From: Betaproteobacteria bacterium
GTDB lineage: Bacteria > Pseudomonadota > Gammaproteobacteria > Burkholderiales > Usitatibacteraceae
Direction: 5' to 3'
NCBI GenBank assembly: GCA_016709665.1
Contig: JADJMI010000004.1
Location: forward strand, 1-64,000
DNA: 64,000 bases
This document shows positions 53,896 to 62,884 of this stretch, piece by piece. A model generated the notes under the pieces. The model saw only the letters and a program-made list of their open reading frames with translations, was not told the DNA's origin and made no database searches. Each line of letters starts with the position of its first letter. The stretch's first letter is position 1. Made by a program: the position numbers and the translations under genes.

Positions 53896-54599
53896 GCAAA
53901 CCCAACCTGCTTCTCGTCCCCGGCCTGCTTTGCGACAAGCGCCTCTGGCAGGCGCAGCTCGACGGCCTGCTGCATGCGGCGGAATGCATCGTCGCCGACG
54001 TGAGCACCGCCGACACCGTCGAGGCCATGGCCCGGGGGATCCTCGCCAAGATGCCCGCGGGGCCATTCGCCGTCGCCGGCCTCTCGATGGGCGGCTACGT
54101 GGCGCTCGAGATCGTGCGGCAGGCCGGCGCACGGGTGAAGGGCCTCGCCCTCCTCGACACCAACGCCCGTCCGGACAGCGAGCAGGCCACGGCCGACCGC
54201 CGGCGCATGATGGCCCTGGCCGAAACCGACTTCGAGCGCGTGGTGAGCGCGCTCGTGCCCAAGCTCCTCTCGGCCACGCACCAGCGCGACGCGGCCATCG
54301 TGTCCACCGTGCGCGCCATGGCTCGAGCCACGGGCAAGGAAGCGTACCGGCGCCAGCAGCAGGCGATCATCGGGCGCCCCGACAGCCGCCCGCACCTGGC
54401 GTCCATCCGCTGCCCGACGCTGGTGCTGTGCGGTGCCGAGGACGCGCTCACGCCCCCCGCGCTCCACGAGGAGATGGCGAATGCGATTCCCGGCTCCCGG
54501 CTCGTCATGGCGCCCGGCAGCGGCCATCTCACGCCGATCGAGGCGCCTTCGCTCGTGACGCACAACCTGCGTCACTGGATCTCGGGGCTGGGCGGCTAG
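53892..54599 (+). CDS. alpha/beta-fold hydrolase
   Basis: An intact 235-residue hydrolase. It has LLLVPGLLCDKRLWQAQLDG, the nucleophile elbow VAGLSMGGYVALEIV (Ser in G-L-S-M-G), a lid region, TLVLCGAEDALTPPALHEEM (acid) and the catalytic His in MAPGSGHLTPIEAP. Substrate unknown; small ester or thioester likely. It is coupled to the 86-residue gene upstream and convergent with addA, sharing the CTAG of both stop codons. Confidence 0.9.
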   Translation: MSKPNLLLVPGLLCDKRLWQAQLDGLLHAAECIVADVSTADTVEAMARGILAKMPAGPFAVAGLSMGGYVALEIVRQAGARVKGLALLDTNARPDSEQATADRRRMMALAETDFERVVSALVPKLLSATHQRDAAIVSTVRAMARATGKEAYRRQQQAIIGRPDSRPHLASIRCPTLVLCGAEDALTPPALHEEMANAIPGSRLVMAPGSGHLTPIEAPSLVTHNLRHWISGLGG

Positions 54600-57500
54600 A
54601 TCTCCCGCCAGCCCGGCACGAGCGGGAAGTAGAGCGCGAGCTTCGGCGTCTCGCGCCCGAACGCCCGCGCATAACGGCCCATCTGCGGCCCGTGGCGCTC
54701 GCGCTCCCGATCGAGAAAGGCGTCCACGCCCGCGCCTTCGTGCTGGCTCGTCTTGTAGTCGACGACCCAGCGCTCGCCCGCCGCGACGAACACGCGGTCC
54801 ATGACCAGCAGGCGCACGCGCCCCTCGTCGAGGACCTTCACGCGCACTTCGCAGGCCGCGCCTTCGCGCTCGGCGAGAATCCAGCGGCCGCGCTCGTCGG
54901 CGATGGCGCCGGAGAGCACTTCCTGCACGCGGCGCGAGGCCGCACCGCGCTCGGAGGCCGGGACGCCACGCTGCGCGAGTTCCGCGGCGATGCGTCCCGA
55001 AAGCGCGGCGATGCGCGCGGCATTCCAGCGGGAGAGACCTTCCTGGGCGATGCGTTGCAGCCAGCGGTGCGAGACGGTACCGACGTGGCGCGCCGTCTCG
55101 CCGGCCCAGCTGAATTCCACGGGCTCGCCCACCGGCTCGAGACCCGGCGCCGAGGCGACGGGCGGGAGGGCGAAGGAAACCTCCAGCGACTCGGGACGCA
55201 ATCGGCGCAGGGGCGGCGGCGGCGCGATGGCGCTCGCCGCCCCGGCCGACCCGCGCGCCGCATCGCCGGCGCCGGCGAATGCGGTCTCGAGCACCGGCCA
55301 CGCCTTCCCCAGCAGTGAACGCGTGCCCGGCGCCCGAGGCGTCGACTGCCCTTCCTTGCCTTCCACGCCGACGCGGCCGAGCAAGTGCAACCGGCGCTCG
55401 GCGCGCGTGGCCGCCACGTAGAGAAGGCGCTCGGCCTCGTGCCCCTCCTCGCGGGCGTCCAGCGTGCGCAGGTAGTCGTAGGCCCGGTCGCCCTTCGCGC
55501 CCGCCGCCGCGATGGGCGCCATGAGCAACGCGCCGTCCGCCCGGGTCTTCCAGCGAAAGAGCGGCGCGTCGCCGGAACGCGGCGCGCGGTCGAGGCCCGG
55601 GACGATGACGGTGGAGAACTCGAGCCCCTTCGACTTGTGGATGGTGAGGAGCTGCACCGCGTCGGACGTCGACAGATCGGGGGCGCCGTAGAGATCCTCG
55701 AGTTGCTCGGCGAGGCGCGCGCTGTCGGCGATGTCGCCGGCCTCCTCGATCGAATCCAGGCGGTCGAAGAACGTCTCCGCATCCTCGAGCGCCGCCACGC
55801 CGTCGAGGCAGGCCGGCCCGCCCAGCTCGATCCACGCGGTTTCCACGCGGGAGCGAAAGCTGGCGCGCAGGCGCGCCGCCAGGGCGCGATCGAGGACGTC
55901 CCTCGCACGAAGGGCCCTCGGGCGATCGGAAGCGGGCATCGCGGCGAGCAAGGCACCGTCGGCCAGCGCCTCGCGGACGGTGCGGGCGCGATCGGCACCC
56001 AGCACCTGCAACGCGGCGAGCGTGAGCCCGCACCAGGGCGCGCGCAGCACGGAAAGCCACGCCACCCGGTCCGCGGGATGCGCGAGCGCGCGCGCGAGGG
56101 CCACGAGATCGAGCACGCCCTGCCGTTCGGCGAGCCCCTCGATGTCGACCGCGCAGAACGCAATGCCGGCGCCCCGCAGCGCCGGCACGATGCGGTCCAG
56201 GTGGGAACGGTTGCGCACGAGCACGGCGACCGATTCGCCGGGGCGTTCCCGCCGGGCCTCGCGGACGATGTCGACCACGCGGGCCGCTTCCTCATCCCGG
56301 GCGGCATCGGCGTCGTCGCCCGCCCAGGCGTGCACCTTGACCGCGTCGCCGGGCAGGGCCTCGTGGAAGGCGTCCGACGCGCTGAAGCGGACGGCGCCTT
56401 CGCTCTCGTCGTCCTCGCCGGGCAGCACGCGCGCGAACGTGGCATTCACCCATGCCACGATCGCGGACTGCGAGCGGAAATTGGTCGTGAGCGTGAGCGT
56501 GGCGAGCGGCACGCGCGGCAGTCCCTCGCGCCAGGCGCGCAGGAACAGGCCCACGTCCGCCTCGCGGAAGCGGTAGATGGACTGCATCGGGTCGCCCACC
56601 GCGAACACCGTCCGCCCGTCGCCGGGAGACCAACCCGCGGTGAGCGCCGCGAGGAGCGCCCACTGCGTTCGCGAGGTGTCCTGGAATTCATCCACCAACA
56701 GGTGCGACAGGCGCTCGTCCAGGGCGAGGAGCAGGTCCGTGGGATCGTCCTCGTCGCCGAGGGCGCGTACCGCGCCGGCCGCGATCTCGGCGTGATCGAC
56801 TTCGCCCCGCTCGCCGAAGAGCGCGAGCAGGTGCGCCGCGGCGTACGGCAGGAGCGCGACCACCGCCTCGAGCGCTGCCCACTGGGCATCGGTGAAGGAT
56901 TCGGGGGGCAGTCCGCGCAGGTCGGCCAGCGCCTCGAGCAGGGCGGCGTCCGCCGAGAGCTTCCCGAGCAGCAGGGCCATGGCGTCCTTCATCGACTCGC
57001 GGCCGCCGTCCTTCTTCGTGGCGAAGCCCTGGCGCCTGTCCGTCTTCTTTCGCCAGGCGCCCTTGGCGTCCTTCGTGAGCAGCAACTCGACGAGCCCCAT
57101 CCACGCCGCCTCGTCCCCGGCCGAGGCCGAAGGCAGTCCCGCCAGCGACGCGCAGGCGAGGATCGGCGAGTCGGCACCCAGGCGCACGAGTTCGGACGCC
57201 GCGTAGGACGCGAGCGGAACGAGATCGCTTTCGGCGGATTCCAGGCCCGCGCGGGCACGGCCGACCAGGCGGGCGCGCTCTTCGGCGAAAGCCCGCTCGA
57301 TGCCGCCGCGATCGATGCGCGAACTCCAGTCGCGGCCCAGCCACTGGTCCCGGCGCCGCAACAGGTCCGCGACGAGGCCCGCCGCCTTCGTGAGGTCGCC
57401 GTCGACGTGAACGAGCAGCCGGCGCACCGCGTTCGCGCGCTCGCCCCCTTCGACGATCATGGCGAGGGTGCGCAGCGCCGCCTCGTGGAAGAGATCCGAG

Positions 57501-57946
57501 GCATCCTCGACCAGGGCCGGCTGCGGCCCCAGCCGCGCGAGGAGGGGGAGCTGCCGCGTGAGCGAGGCGTTGAAGGAGTCGATGGTCTGGATGCGAAGGC
57601 GCGCCGGGTTGTCGGCCAGGCGCCAGCCGAGGCGGGTGTCCTGCGCCAGCGCGGCGATCGCGAGTTCGCGCGTCCGCCGCTCGTGCTCGGGCACTCCGGC
57701 GGACGGATCGGCGCGCGCCGACTCGAGCGCCGCGAGGACGCGCCGCTTCATCTCGCCCGCCGCCTTGCGCGTGAAGGTGATGGCGAGGATCTCCTCCGGC
57801 CGGTTCACGCTCGCGAGCAGGCGCAGGAACCGCTGGATGATGAGTCCCGTCTTGCCCGAGCCCGCCGGCGCCTGGACGATGAAGGAACGCGCCGGGTCGA
57901 GCGCCCGCTCGCGCACGTCGGCGTCGCGCACGCGAACGGCGGTCAT
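54596..57946 (-). CDS. AddA/RecB-like UvrD-family helicase-nuclease
   Basis: An intact 1116-residue helicase. Walker A is IVQAPAGSGKTGLIIQRFLR (Lys32); the family has EEILAITFTRKAAGEMKRRV, Walker B LLVDEFQDTSRTQWALLAAL, GDPMQSIYRFREADVGLF, LTIHKSKGLEFSTVIVPGLD and VAATRAERRLHLLG. A C-terminal RecB-type nuclease shows VMDRVF and VVDYKTSQHEGAG (metal-binding Asp and Lys). With its partner it should process double-strand ends for recombination. Start ATG at 57946, overlapping the upstream gene stop by four bases. Confidence 0.94.
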   Translation of the reverse strand: MTAVRVRDADVRERALDPARSFIVQAPAGSGKTGLIIQRFLRLLASVNRPEEILAITFTRKAAGEMKRRVLAALESARADPSAGVPEHERRTRELAIAALAQDTRLGWRLADNPARLRIQTIDSFNASLTRQLPLLARLGPQPALVEDASDLFHEAALRTLAMIVEGGERANAVRRLLVHVDGDLTKAAGLVADLLRRRDQWLGRDWSSRIDRGGIERAFAEERARLVGRARAGLESAESDLVPLASYAASELVRLGADSPILACASLAGLPSASAGDEAAWMGLVELLLTKDAKGAWRKKTDRRQGFATKKDGGRESMKDAMALLLGKLSADAALLEALADLRGLPPESFTDAQWAALEAVVALLPYAAAHLLALFGERGEVDHAEIAAGAVRALGDEDDPTDLLLALDERLSHLLVDEFQDTSRTQWALLAALTAGWSPGDGRTVFAVGDPMQSIYRFREADVGLFLRAWREGLPRVPLATLTLTTNFRSQSAIVAWVNATFARVLPGEDDESEGAVRFSASDAFHEALPGDAVKVHAWAGDDADAARDEEAARVVDIVREARRERPGESVAVLVRNRSHLDRIVPALRGAGIAFCAVDIEGLAERQGVLDLVALARALAHPADRVAWLSVLRAPWCGLTLAALQVLGADRARTVREALADGALLAAMPASDRPRALRARDVLDRALAARLRASFRSRVETAWIELGGPACLDGVAALEDAETFFDRLDSIEEAGDIADSARLAEQLEDLYGAPDLSTSDAVQLLTIHKSKGLEFSTVIVPGLDRAPRSGDAPLFRWKTRADGALLMAPIAAAGAKGDRAYDYLRTLDAREEGHEAERLLYVAATRAERRLHLLGRVGVEGKEGQSTPRAPGTRSLLGKAWPVLETAFAGAGDAARGSAGAASAIAPPPPLRRLRPESLEVSFALPPVASAPGLEPVGEPVEFSWAGETARHVGTVSHRWLQRIAQEGLSRWNAARIAALSGRIAAELAQRGVPASERGAASRRVQEVLSGAIADERGRWILAEREGAACEVRVKVLDEGRVRLLVMDRVFVAAGERWVVDYKTSQHEGAGVDAFLDRERERHGPQMGRYARAFGRETPKLALYFPLVPGWREI

Positions 57947-60684
57947 TCCTCTTCCTCCGGGACGCCCGTGCCTTCTTCCGGCGCCAGCGCGCCGAGCCGC
58001 TCGTGCACGCGGCAAAGCGGATGCAGCCCGCAGTGGCGGCAACTCGCGAGCCCGCGCTTGGGGTCGACGGCCGATTCGCCGCGGGCGAACCGCCGGGCGA
58101 GATCGTCCGTGGCCGCGCGCCACTGCGCCAGCAGTTCCTCCCACGAGGCCGCCACGCGCGCCGCGCCGCGATGCCCCTGCACCGATGGCACGCCGGGAAT
58201 GAGGCCCTCTTCCCGCGCGAGGCCCGCGAACCCGAATTCGCCCGCCTTCAGCCGCGCGAAGGCGACGGCGGCCACATCCCCGTCCGCGGCGAGCGCGTAC
58301 AGCGGCAGTTGCGGATCGTCGGGACGATCGCCGATCCAGCCCGCGACGCGAGGCGATCCCGACTTGTAGTCGATCACCGCGAGCGAACCCGAGGCGAGGC
58401 GGTCGATGCGATCGACGCGGCCGGCGATCGTGAGCGGCCCGACGGCCATCTCGACGCGGTCCTCGCGGAGCACCACGTCGAACGGCGGACGGTCGCGATC
58501 CACGGCGAGCCATTCGAACGCGACGCGCGCGAGCCGCTCGCGTTCCAGGTCCGCGAGGGGGCCATCGAGCCGGCCGGGGCGGTCCGCGCGCACGCGGGCG
58601 ACGGCGATCCGCGCGGCGTTGTCCACGACCGTCGCGAGCGCCTCGGCCGGCATCGCGACGAGCCGCGCGTGGCTGCCGATGTCACGCCACAGTCGCGACA
58701 TCAGCGCATGCAGCAGGGTGCCGCGGTCGGCGGCGTCGAGCCCCGGCTCGGGGCTCTCGAGCGGCTCCGCGCCGAGGCGGTGTCTCGCGAAGGCCCGGAA
58801 GGGACACGCCGCCTGGTCCGCGAGGATCGACGTGCCGCCGCGCACGCCGGCGGGGTCGACGGCGTGCGCCGGTTCGTCGCGAAGGAATTCCCAGGCCAGG
58901 GGATCGCGCCCCGCGGCGAAAAGCGCGAGCCGCCGCGTCGGCACCGGGGTGAGCCCGAGAGATTCCGGCGCGAGCGGAGGGATGCCGGCGATCAACGTGC
59001 TCGGGGCGAGCGCACGGTCCGCATCGGCCACCGCGAAGGAGAAGACGACTTCGCCGGCGGCACGCGACCATCCCTCGGTGATGCGCCTGTCGAGCGCCAG
59101 GGACAGGTCCGCGCTCGATTGCGGGATGCCCGCCCGCCGCTGGAGGGCGACCGGCAGCAAGGGGTGGGGACGCGGCGCCTGCGGCCACGCGTCGTCCGTG
59201 AGGCCGCTCACCCACAGGGCGTCGAAGGGCAGGCCGGCCGATTCGAGCACGCCCAGGATCCGCACCGGGGCGGCGCCCGCCTCCGGCTGGAAGAGCGTCC
59301 CCGCCGCGATCTGCCGCACGAGGCCCAGCGCGTCGCGGCCGTCGAGGTGGCCAGCCACGAGCCCGAGGGCGCCGAGCCGGCCGAGCGCCTCGCGCCACTT
59401 TTCGAGCGTCTGGAACTCGCGCGAGTCGAGCGACCGTTCACCCGGGAAACCCGCGGCCGCGAGCTTCGCCGCGAAGTCCTGCGCCCAGTCGTGCGGCGCC
59501 GCGGATCGCGGGGTCCGGGGAAGGGACGCGACGGCCTCGAGGCGCCGGTCGAGTTCGGGGCACGAGGGCAGCGGCCGCCGCTCCGGCGCGCGCGCCAGGA
59601 AGGCGCGCAGCCCGGCGAGATCGAGCAGCGGCGGACCCTCCCGGCGAAGAGCGGCATCCAGGCGTGCCCGCGCGTCGAGCTCGCGCTCCGCCCCGCCCAG
59701 GAAGGGCGAGCGCAGCAAGCGGCCCACCCGAGCCAGTTCGACGGGGCGGTTCGCGAACTCGATCCAGCCGAGCGCGAAATCCACGAGCGGCCGGTCCGCG
59801 AGCGGTTCGCCGAGCGACAGGTCGAAGAGGCGCTCGTCGACCAGCGTGCGCGCGAAGATGCGCTCGACCAGGCCACGACGTTCGCGCAGCTGCGGAACGA
59901 CGATGCCCAGGCGACCCGGACCGGTGGCGGGCGCCGCGGCAAGCCGCGCGCGGGCCCAGCGCGCCGCGAGCTCGAGTTCCTCCCGGGGAGATGGCAGGGC
60001 GATCTTCGCAATCGCGCCGTCCGCATCGGGCGCCGAGGACGCGACCACGTCGATCCCGGCGGCGCGCGCGGCCTGCAGCAGGCGGCGCTGGGCCGGCGTG
60101 AGGATGTCGAAGGCATGCGCGACGAGCGTCGACGGGCGATTCACGCGCCCCCCGGCGAGGAGACGCGCGGCCCGGGTGACCAGCGCCGCGGCATCGATCC
60201 AGCCTTCCCGGTCGAGGCGCCGCTGCCACGCGCCGGCCCATCGGGCGAAGGCCTGCGAGTCGACGGAGGCTTCCCAGGCGCCTAGCGCCCCTTCGAGGTC
60301 CCAGTCGTGGGCGAGCGCCCAGGCCGCCCTCGCTTCCCGGGCGAGCGCCGCCGTGCCGACGAGCACGGCCGCCGCCGGGTCGGCCGAGACGATTTCCTCC
60401 CAGCCGAGCGCTTCCTGGTCTTCCGAAAGCAGCAAGGGAGCGGCGTCGCCGTCGTCGAGCGCGCTCTCCTCGTGCAGGCGGCGGACCCAATCGTCGATCG
60501 GCAGGATGTCGGCGGCGGGCCAGCTCTCGAGCCCTTCCGCGGCCCGCCCGGCGTCGTACCCGGACTCCAGCGCCTGCGCGAGGCGACGATTGGGGGTGAG
60601 GACGACGAGTTCGCCGGCCGCGGCGCCGCGAAGGCGCGCCGGGAGATCCGCGGGTTCGAGCGGGGGAAAATCGGGGAGGATCAT
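57943..60684 (-). CDS. AddB-like PD-(D/E)XK nuclease, probable DNA repair protein
   Basis: An intact 913-residue partner of the helicase. The N-terminus has an inactive-helicase look (LVVLTPNRRLAQALESGYDA). The C-terminal nuclease has GRVDRIDRLASGSLAVIDYK (Asp and Asp-x-Lys). Four cysteines expected for a 4Fe-4S pin are Cys in DQAACPFRAFARHRLGA and the trio in SCRHCGLHPLCRVHERL. This matches the TIGR03623 type of probable repair protein found next to RecB-like helicases in Proteobacteria, functionally like AddB/RecC. Start ATG at 60684. Confidence 0.9.
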   Translation of the reverse strand: MILPDFPPLEPADLPARLRGAAAGELVVLTPNRRLAQALESGYDAGRAAEGLESWPAADILPIDDWVRRLHEESALDDGDAAPLLLSEDQEALGWEEIVSADPAAAVLVGTAALAREARAAWALAHDWDLEGALGAWEASVDSQAFARWAGAWQRRLDREGWIDAAALVTRAARLLAGGRVNRPSTLVAHAFDILTPAQRRLLQAARAAGIDVVASSAPDADGAIAKIALPSPREELELAARWARARLAAAPATGPGRLGIVVPQLRERRGLVERIFARTLVDERLFDLSLGEPLADRPLVDFALGWIEFANRPVELARVGRLLRSPFLGGAERELDARARLDAALRREGPPLLDLAGLRAFLARAPERRPLPSCPELDRRLEAVASLPRTPRSAAPHDWAQDFAAKLAAAGFPGERSLDSREFQTLEKWREALGRLGALGLVAGHLDGRDALGLVRQIAAGTLFQPEAGAAPVRILGVLESAGLPFDALWVSGLTDDAWPQAPRPHPLLPVALQRRAGIPQSSADLSLALDRRITEGWSRAAGEVVFSFAVADADRALAPSTLIAGIPPLAPESLGLTPVPTRRLALFAAGRDPLAWEFLRDEPAHAVDPAGVRGGTSILADQAACPFRAFARHRLGAEPLESPEPGLDAADRGTLLHALMSRLWRDIGSHARLVAMPAEALATVVDNAARIAVARVRADRPGRLDGPLADLERERLARVAFEWLAVDRDRPPFDVVLREDRVEMAVGPLTIAGRVDRIDRLASGSLAVIDYKSGSPRVAGWIGDRPDDPQLPLYALAADGDVAAVAFARLKAGEFGFAGLAREEGLIPGVPSVQGHRGAARVAASWEELLAQWRAATDDLARRFARGESAVDPKRGLASCRHCGLHPLCRVHERLGALAPEEGTGVPEEEE

Positions 60685-60726
60685 GCCGCCAGCATGCGCG
60701 GCGGGTGGCTCAGCGGATGAACCCGG

Positions 60727-61014
60727 TCAGCCGAATTTGGCGAGCAGCTGCGCCGCGTGCTCCAGGCGCTTGTCGACCGAGGCCTTGGCGTTGGCGCCGG
60801 GCTGGGCCGGGTCGTAGGTGCCCTGGATCGCGCAGGCGAGGACGTTGAAGAACGCCTTGTCGAGCGCCCGGCGGCTGGCCGAGAGCTGCTGCGTGACCGC
60901 TTCGCAGTCGGCGCCCGAGTCGATCATCGCCTGGATGCCCCGCAACTGCCCTTCCACCCGCTTCAGGCGGAGGATGAGGTCGCGCTTGTGAGTCTGGTCC
61001 TTGATGGTCGCCAT
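60727..61014 (-). CDS. DUF156 (CsoR/RcnR/FrmR-type) repressor with unusual cysteine spacing
   Basis: An intact 95-residue all-helical repressor: LILRLKRVEGQLRGIQAMID, ADCEAVTQQLSASRRALDKA, FFNVLACAIQGTY. Cys37 is at the standard first-ligand position. Counting as in E. coli RcnR (Cys35, His60, His64), the equivalent second positions hold Ala62 and Thr66, and the second cysteine is Cys61, one residue early. It thus lacks the copper (C-H-C) and nickel (C-H-H) sets. A thiol-based sensor of persulfide, electrophile or oxidant is a reasonable idea, helped by the divergent DUF2892 and trxC genes. Start ATG at 61014. Confidence 0.88.
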   Translation of the reverse strand: MATIKDQTHKRDLILRLKRVEGQLRGIQAMIDSGADCEAVTQQLSASRRALDKAFFNVLACAIQGTYDPAQPGANAKASVDKRLEHAAQLLAKFG

Positions 61015-61040
61015 GGTCGGTCTCCCGTTCGGTCCCAGTG

Positions 61041-61059
61041 ACTATACGGAACGGGGTAT
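61041..61059. promoter_or_regulatory. candidate DUF156 operator, repressor-proximal
   Basis: ACTATACGGAACGGGGTAT: on the minus strand it reads ATACCCC, five bases, GTATAGT, matching the ATACCCC-GGGTAT type of CsoR-family operators. It lies 27 bases before the repressor start, so autorepression is likely. Confidence 0.55.
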
Positions 61060-61113
61060 GCCGGCGCAACCGTGGCGCCCGCGCTCCGTCTTGCAAATCC
61101 CGGGAGCCGGCAT

Positions 61114-61132
61114 TACTATACCCCCTATAGTA
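61114..61132. promoter_or_regulatory. candidate DUF156 operator of the DUF2892-trxC-RND genes
   Basis: TACTATA-CCCCC-TATAGTA, a perfect seven-base inverted repeat with a five-C centre, 20 bases before the DUF2892 ATG. It shares ACTATAC and the C run with the site at 61041-61059. TATAGT/TAGTAT within it could also be part of a -10 box, so repressor binding would block RNA polymerase. Confidence 0.65.
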
Positions 61133-61152
61133 TCCAAACCCGGGGAAACGCC

Positions 61153-61371
61153 ATGACCACCGAACGCCTCGTGCGCCTGTTTGCCGGCGCATTCGTCCTT
61201 CTCTCCCTCGCCCTCGGCGTGGAGACGAGCCCGCTCTTCGCGAGCCGCCATTTCCTGTGGTTCACCGCGTTCGTCGGCGCGAACCTCCTGCAGAGCAGCT
61301 TCACGGGATTCTGCCCGCTCGAATCGATCCTCGCGCGGCTGGGCGTGAAGCGCGGCTGCGGCGCGGCCTGA
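61153..61371 (+). CDS. DUF2892 (YgaP membrane-domain-like) protein
   Basis: A 72-residue inner-membrane protein with two helices: LVRLFAGAFVLLSLALGV and FLWFTAFVGANLLQSSFTGF, then the family ending CPLESILARLGVKRGC. The domain occurs alone or fused to rhodanese (as in YgaP), in sulfur-handling operons. The Cys in FTGFCPLE is conserved. It is the first gene after the operator and is followed ten bases later by trxC. Confidence 0.88.
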   Translation: MTTERLVRLFAGAFVLLSLALGVETSPLFASRHFLWFTAFVGANLLQSSFTGFCPLESILARLGVKRGCGAA

Positions 61372-61381
61372 GCGACCGGCC

Positions 61382-61825
61382 ATGGACACCACCCCCGAGA
61401 ACTTCGTCCAGGTGGCATGCCCGAACTGCCTCGCGGGCAACCGCGTCGATGCGGCCCGCCTGAAGGACGCGCCCAAGTGCGGGCGTTGCGCCACGCCGTT
61501 GCTCGACGAGACCGTCGTCGAGCTCGACGAGCCTGCCTTCGACGCATTCATCGCCCGCACCGAGGTGCCGGTGCTCGTCGATTTCTGGGCGCCCTGGTGC
61601 GGTCCCTGCCGCCAGATGGCCCCGGAGTTCGCCGAGGCGGCCCGCCGGCTCGCGGGCCGCGCGAGGCTCGTGAAAGTCAACACCGACATGGCGCCCGCGC
61701 TCGCCGGCCGATTTGGCGTACGCTCGATTCCCACGCTCCTGCTCGTCGACAAGGGCCGCGAGACCGGCCGCCTCACGGGTGCCCGATCCGCGGCCGACCT
61801 CGAACGCTGGGTCACGACATCCTGA
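61382..61825 (+). CDS. trxC: thioredoxin 2
   Basis: An intact 147-residue thioredoxin with an N-terminal zinc finger (Cys13, Cys16, Cys33, Cys36 in ACPNC and KCGRC) and the active site WCGPC at 72-76, followed by PTLLLVDKGRETGRLTG. TrxC serves in oxidative stress in E. coli and its zinc finger tunes the redox potential. Next to DUF2892 and a DUF156 repressor, a role in thiol or persulfide stress is likely. The adaptor gene follows seven bases later. Confidence 0.96.
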   Translation: MDTTPENFVQVACPNCLAGNRVDAARLKDAPKCGRCATPLLDETVVELDEPAFDAFIARTEVPVLVDFWAPWCGPCRQMAPEFAEAARRLAGRARLVKVNTDMAPALAGRFGVRSIPTLLLVDKGRETGRLTGARSAADLERWVTTS

Positions 61826-61832
61826 GGGTTCC

Positions 61833-62884
61833 ATGAAGCCGTTCGCCTGTGCCCTGATCGCCGCCGTCCTCGTCGCCTCCTGCGGCGAGGCCCCAGCCCC
61901 CGCCGCGCCCAAGGCCGCCGGGCCGCTCGCCACGGGCACGGTCGAGCTTCGGGACGTCGACCTGTCGCTTTCCGCCGAAGCCGTGGTCGAGGCCGTGCGG
62001 CAATCCACCGTGTCGGCCCAGGTGTCCGGGCGCATCGTCGACATCCGCTTCGACGTGGGCGACCGCGTGCAGAAGGGCGACGTGATCGTGCGCATCGACG
62101 AGCGCGCCGCCACCCAGGCCGTGGCGGCCACCGAAGCCCAGGCCCGCGAGGCGGAGGCCGCGATGGTGAACGCCCGCGCCCAGCTCGAGCGCACGCGCCA
62201 GCTCTTGCAGCAGCGGTTCGTGAGCCAGGCGGCGCTCGACAAGGCCGAGGCCGATTTCAAGGCAGCCGAATCCCGCTTCAAGGCGACGCTCGCCGGGGCC
62301 GGCGCCGCGGCGACCGAACGCAGCTTCGCCACGATCGTCGCGCCGTACAGCGGCGTGGTCGCGGTTCGCCACGTGCAGCTGGGCGAGATGGCCTCGCCCG
62401 GGAAGGCGCTGCTCACCGGCTTCGACCCGGCCGGCTTGCGGGTGGTCGCGACCGTGGCCTCGGCCCGCGTGCCCGCCCTGCAGGCCGGCGCGAAGGCCCG
62501 CATCGAAGTGCCGTCGCTCGGCCGCTGGGTGGACGTGCGCGCCGTCACCGTCGTCCCCTCCGCCGACCCCCGGACCCACACCACGCAGGTTCGCCTGGAG
62601 CTGCCGCCGGACGTCGCGGGCCTCGTGCCGGGGTGTTCGCCCGCGCCCATTTCGTCACCGGCCGCGCCCCACGGCTCATGGTGCCGCGCGAGGCGGTCCT
62701 GCGCCGCAGCGAGGTGACCGCCGTCTACGCGGTCGACGAGAAGGGCGTCGCCGCCCTGCGGCAGGTGCGGCTCGGCGAGGCGGCGGATGCGGCGGGCGTC
62801 GAGATCCTCGCGGGCCTGAGGCCCGGCGAGAAGGTCGCGCTGGATCCGGTGAAGGCCGGGCTCGCGACCGGCTCCGGTGGCTGA
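61833..62884 (+). CDS. RND efflux periplasmic adaptor lipoprotein (one frameshift)
   Basis: A mended 350-residue membrane-fusion protein. The signal ends VLVASC, giving a lipobox. The hybrid/barrel part has VSAQVSGRIVDIRFDVGDRV and QKGDVIVRIDERAATQAVAA; the coiled hairpin AEAAMVNARAQLERTRQLLQ, LQQRFVSQAALDKAEADFKA; then IVAPYSGVVAVRHVQLGEMA. A missing base near 62632 separates LVPGM from FARAHFVTGRAPRLMVPRE. It links the inner-membrane pump encoded next to an outer-membrane channel that is not in the window. Confidence 0.9.

Noticed and set aside
55385..58369. Long open frame (about 990 codons) on the plus strand opposite the helicase gene
   Set aside because: Mirror reading of a very GC-rich coding gene; composition is Arg/Gly/Ala/His-rich with no motifs, while the minus strand has all helicase motifs.
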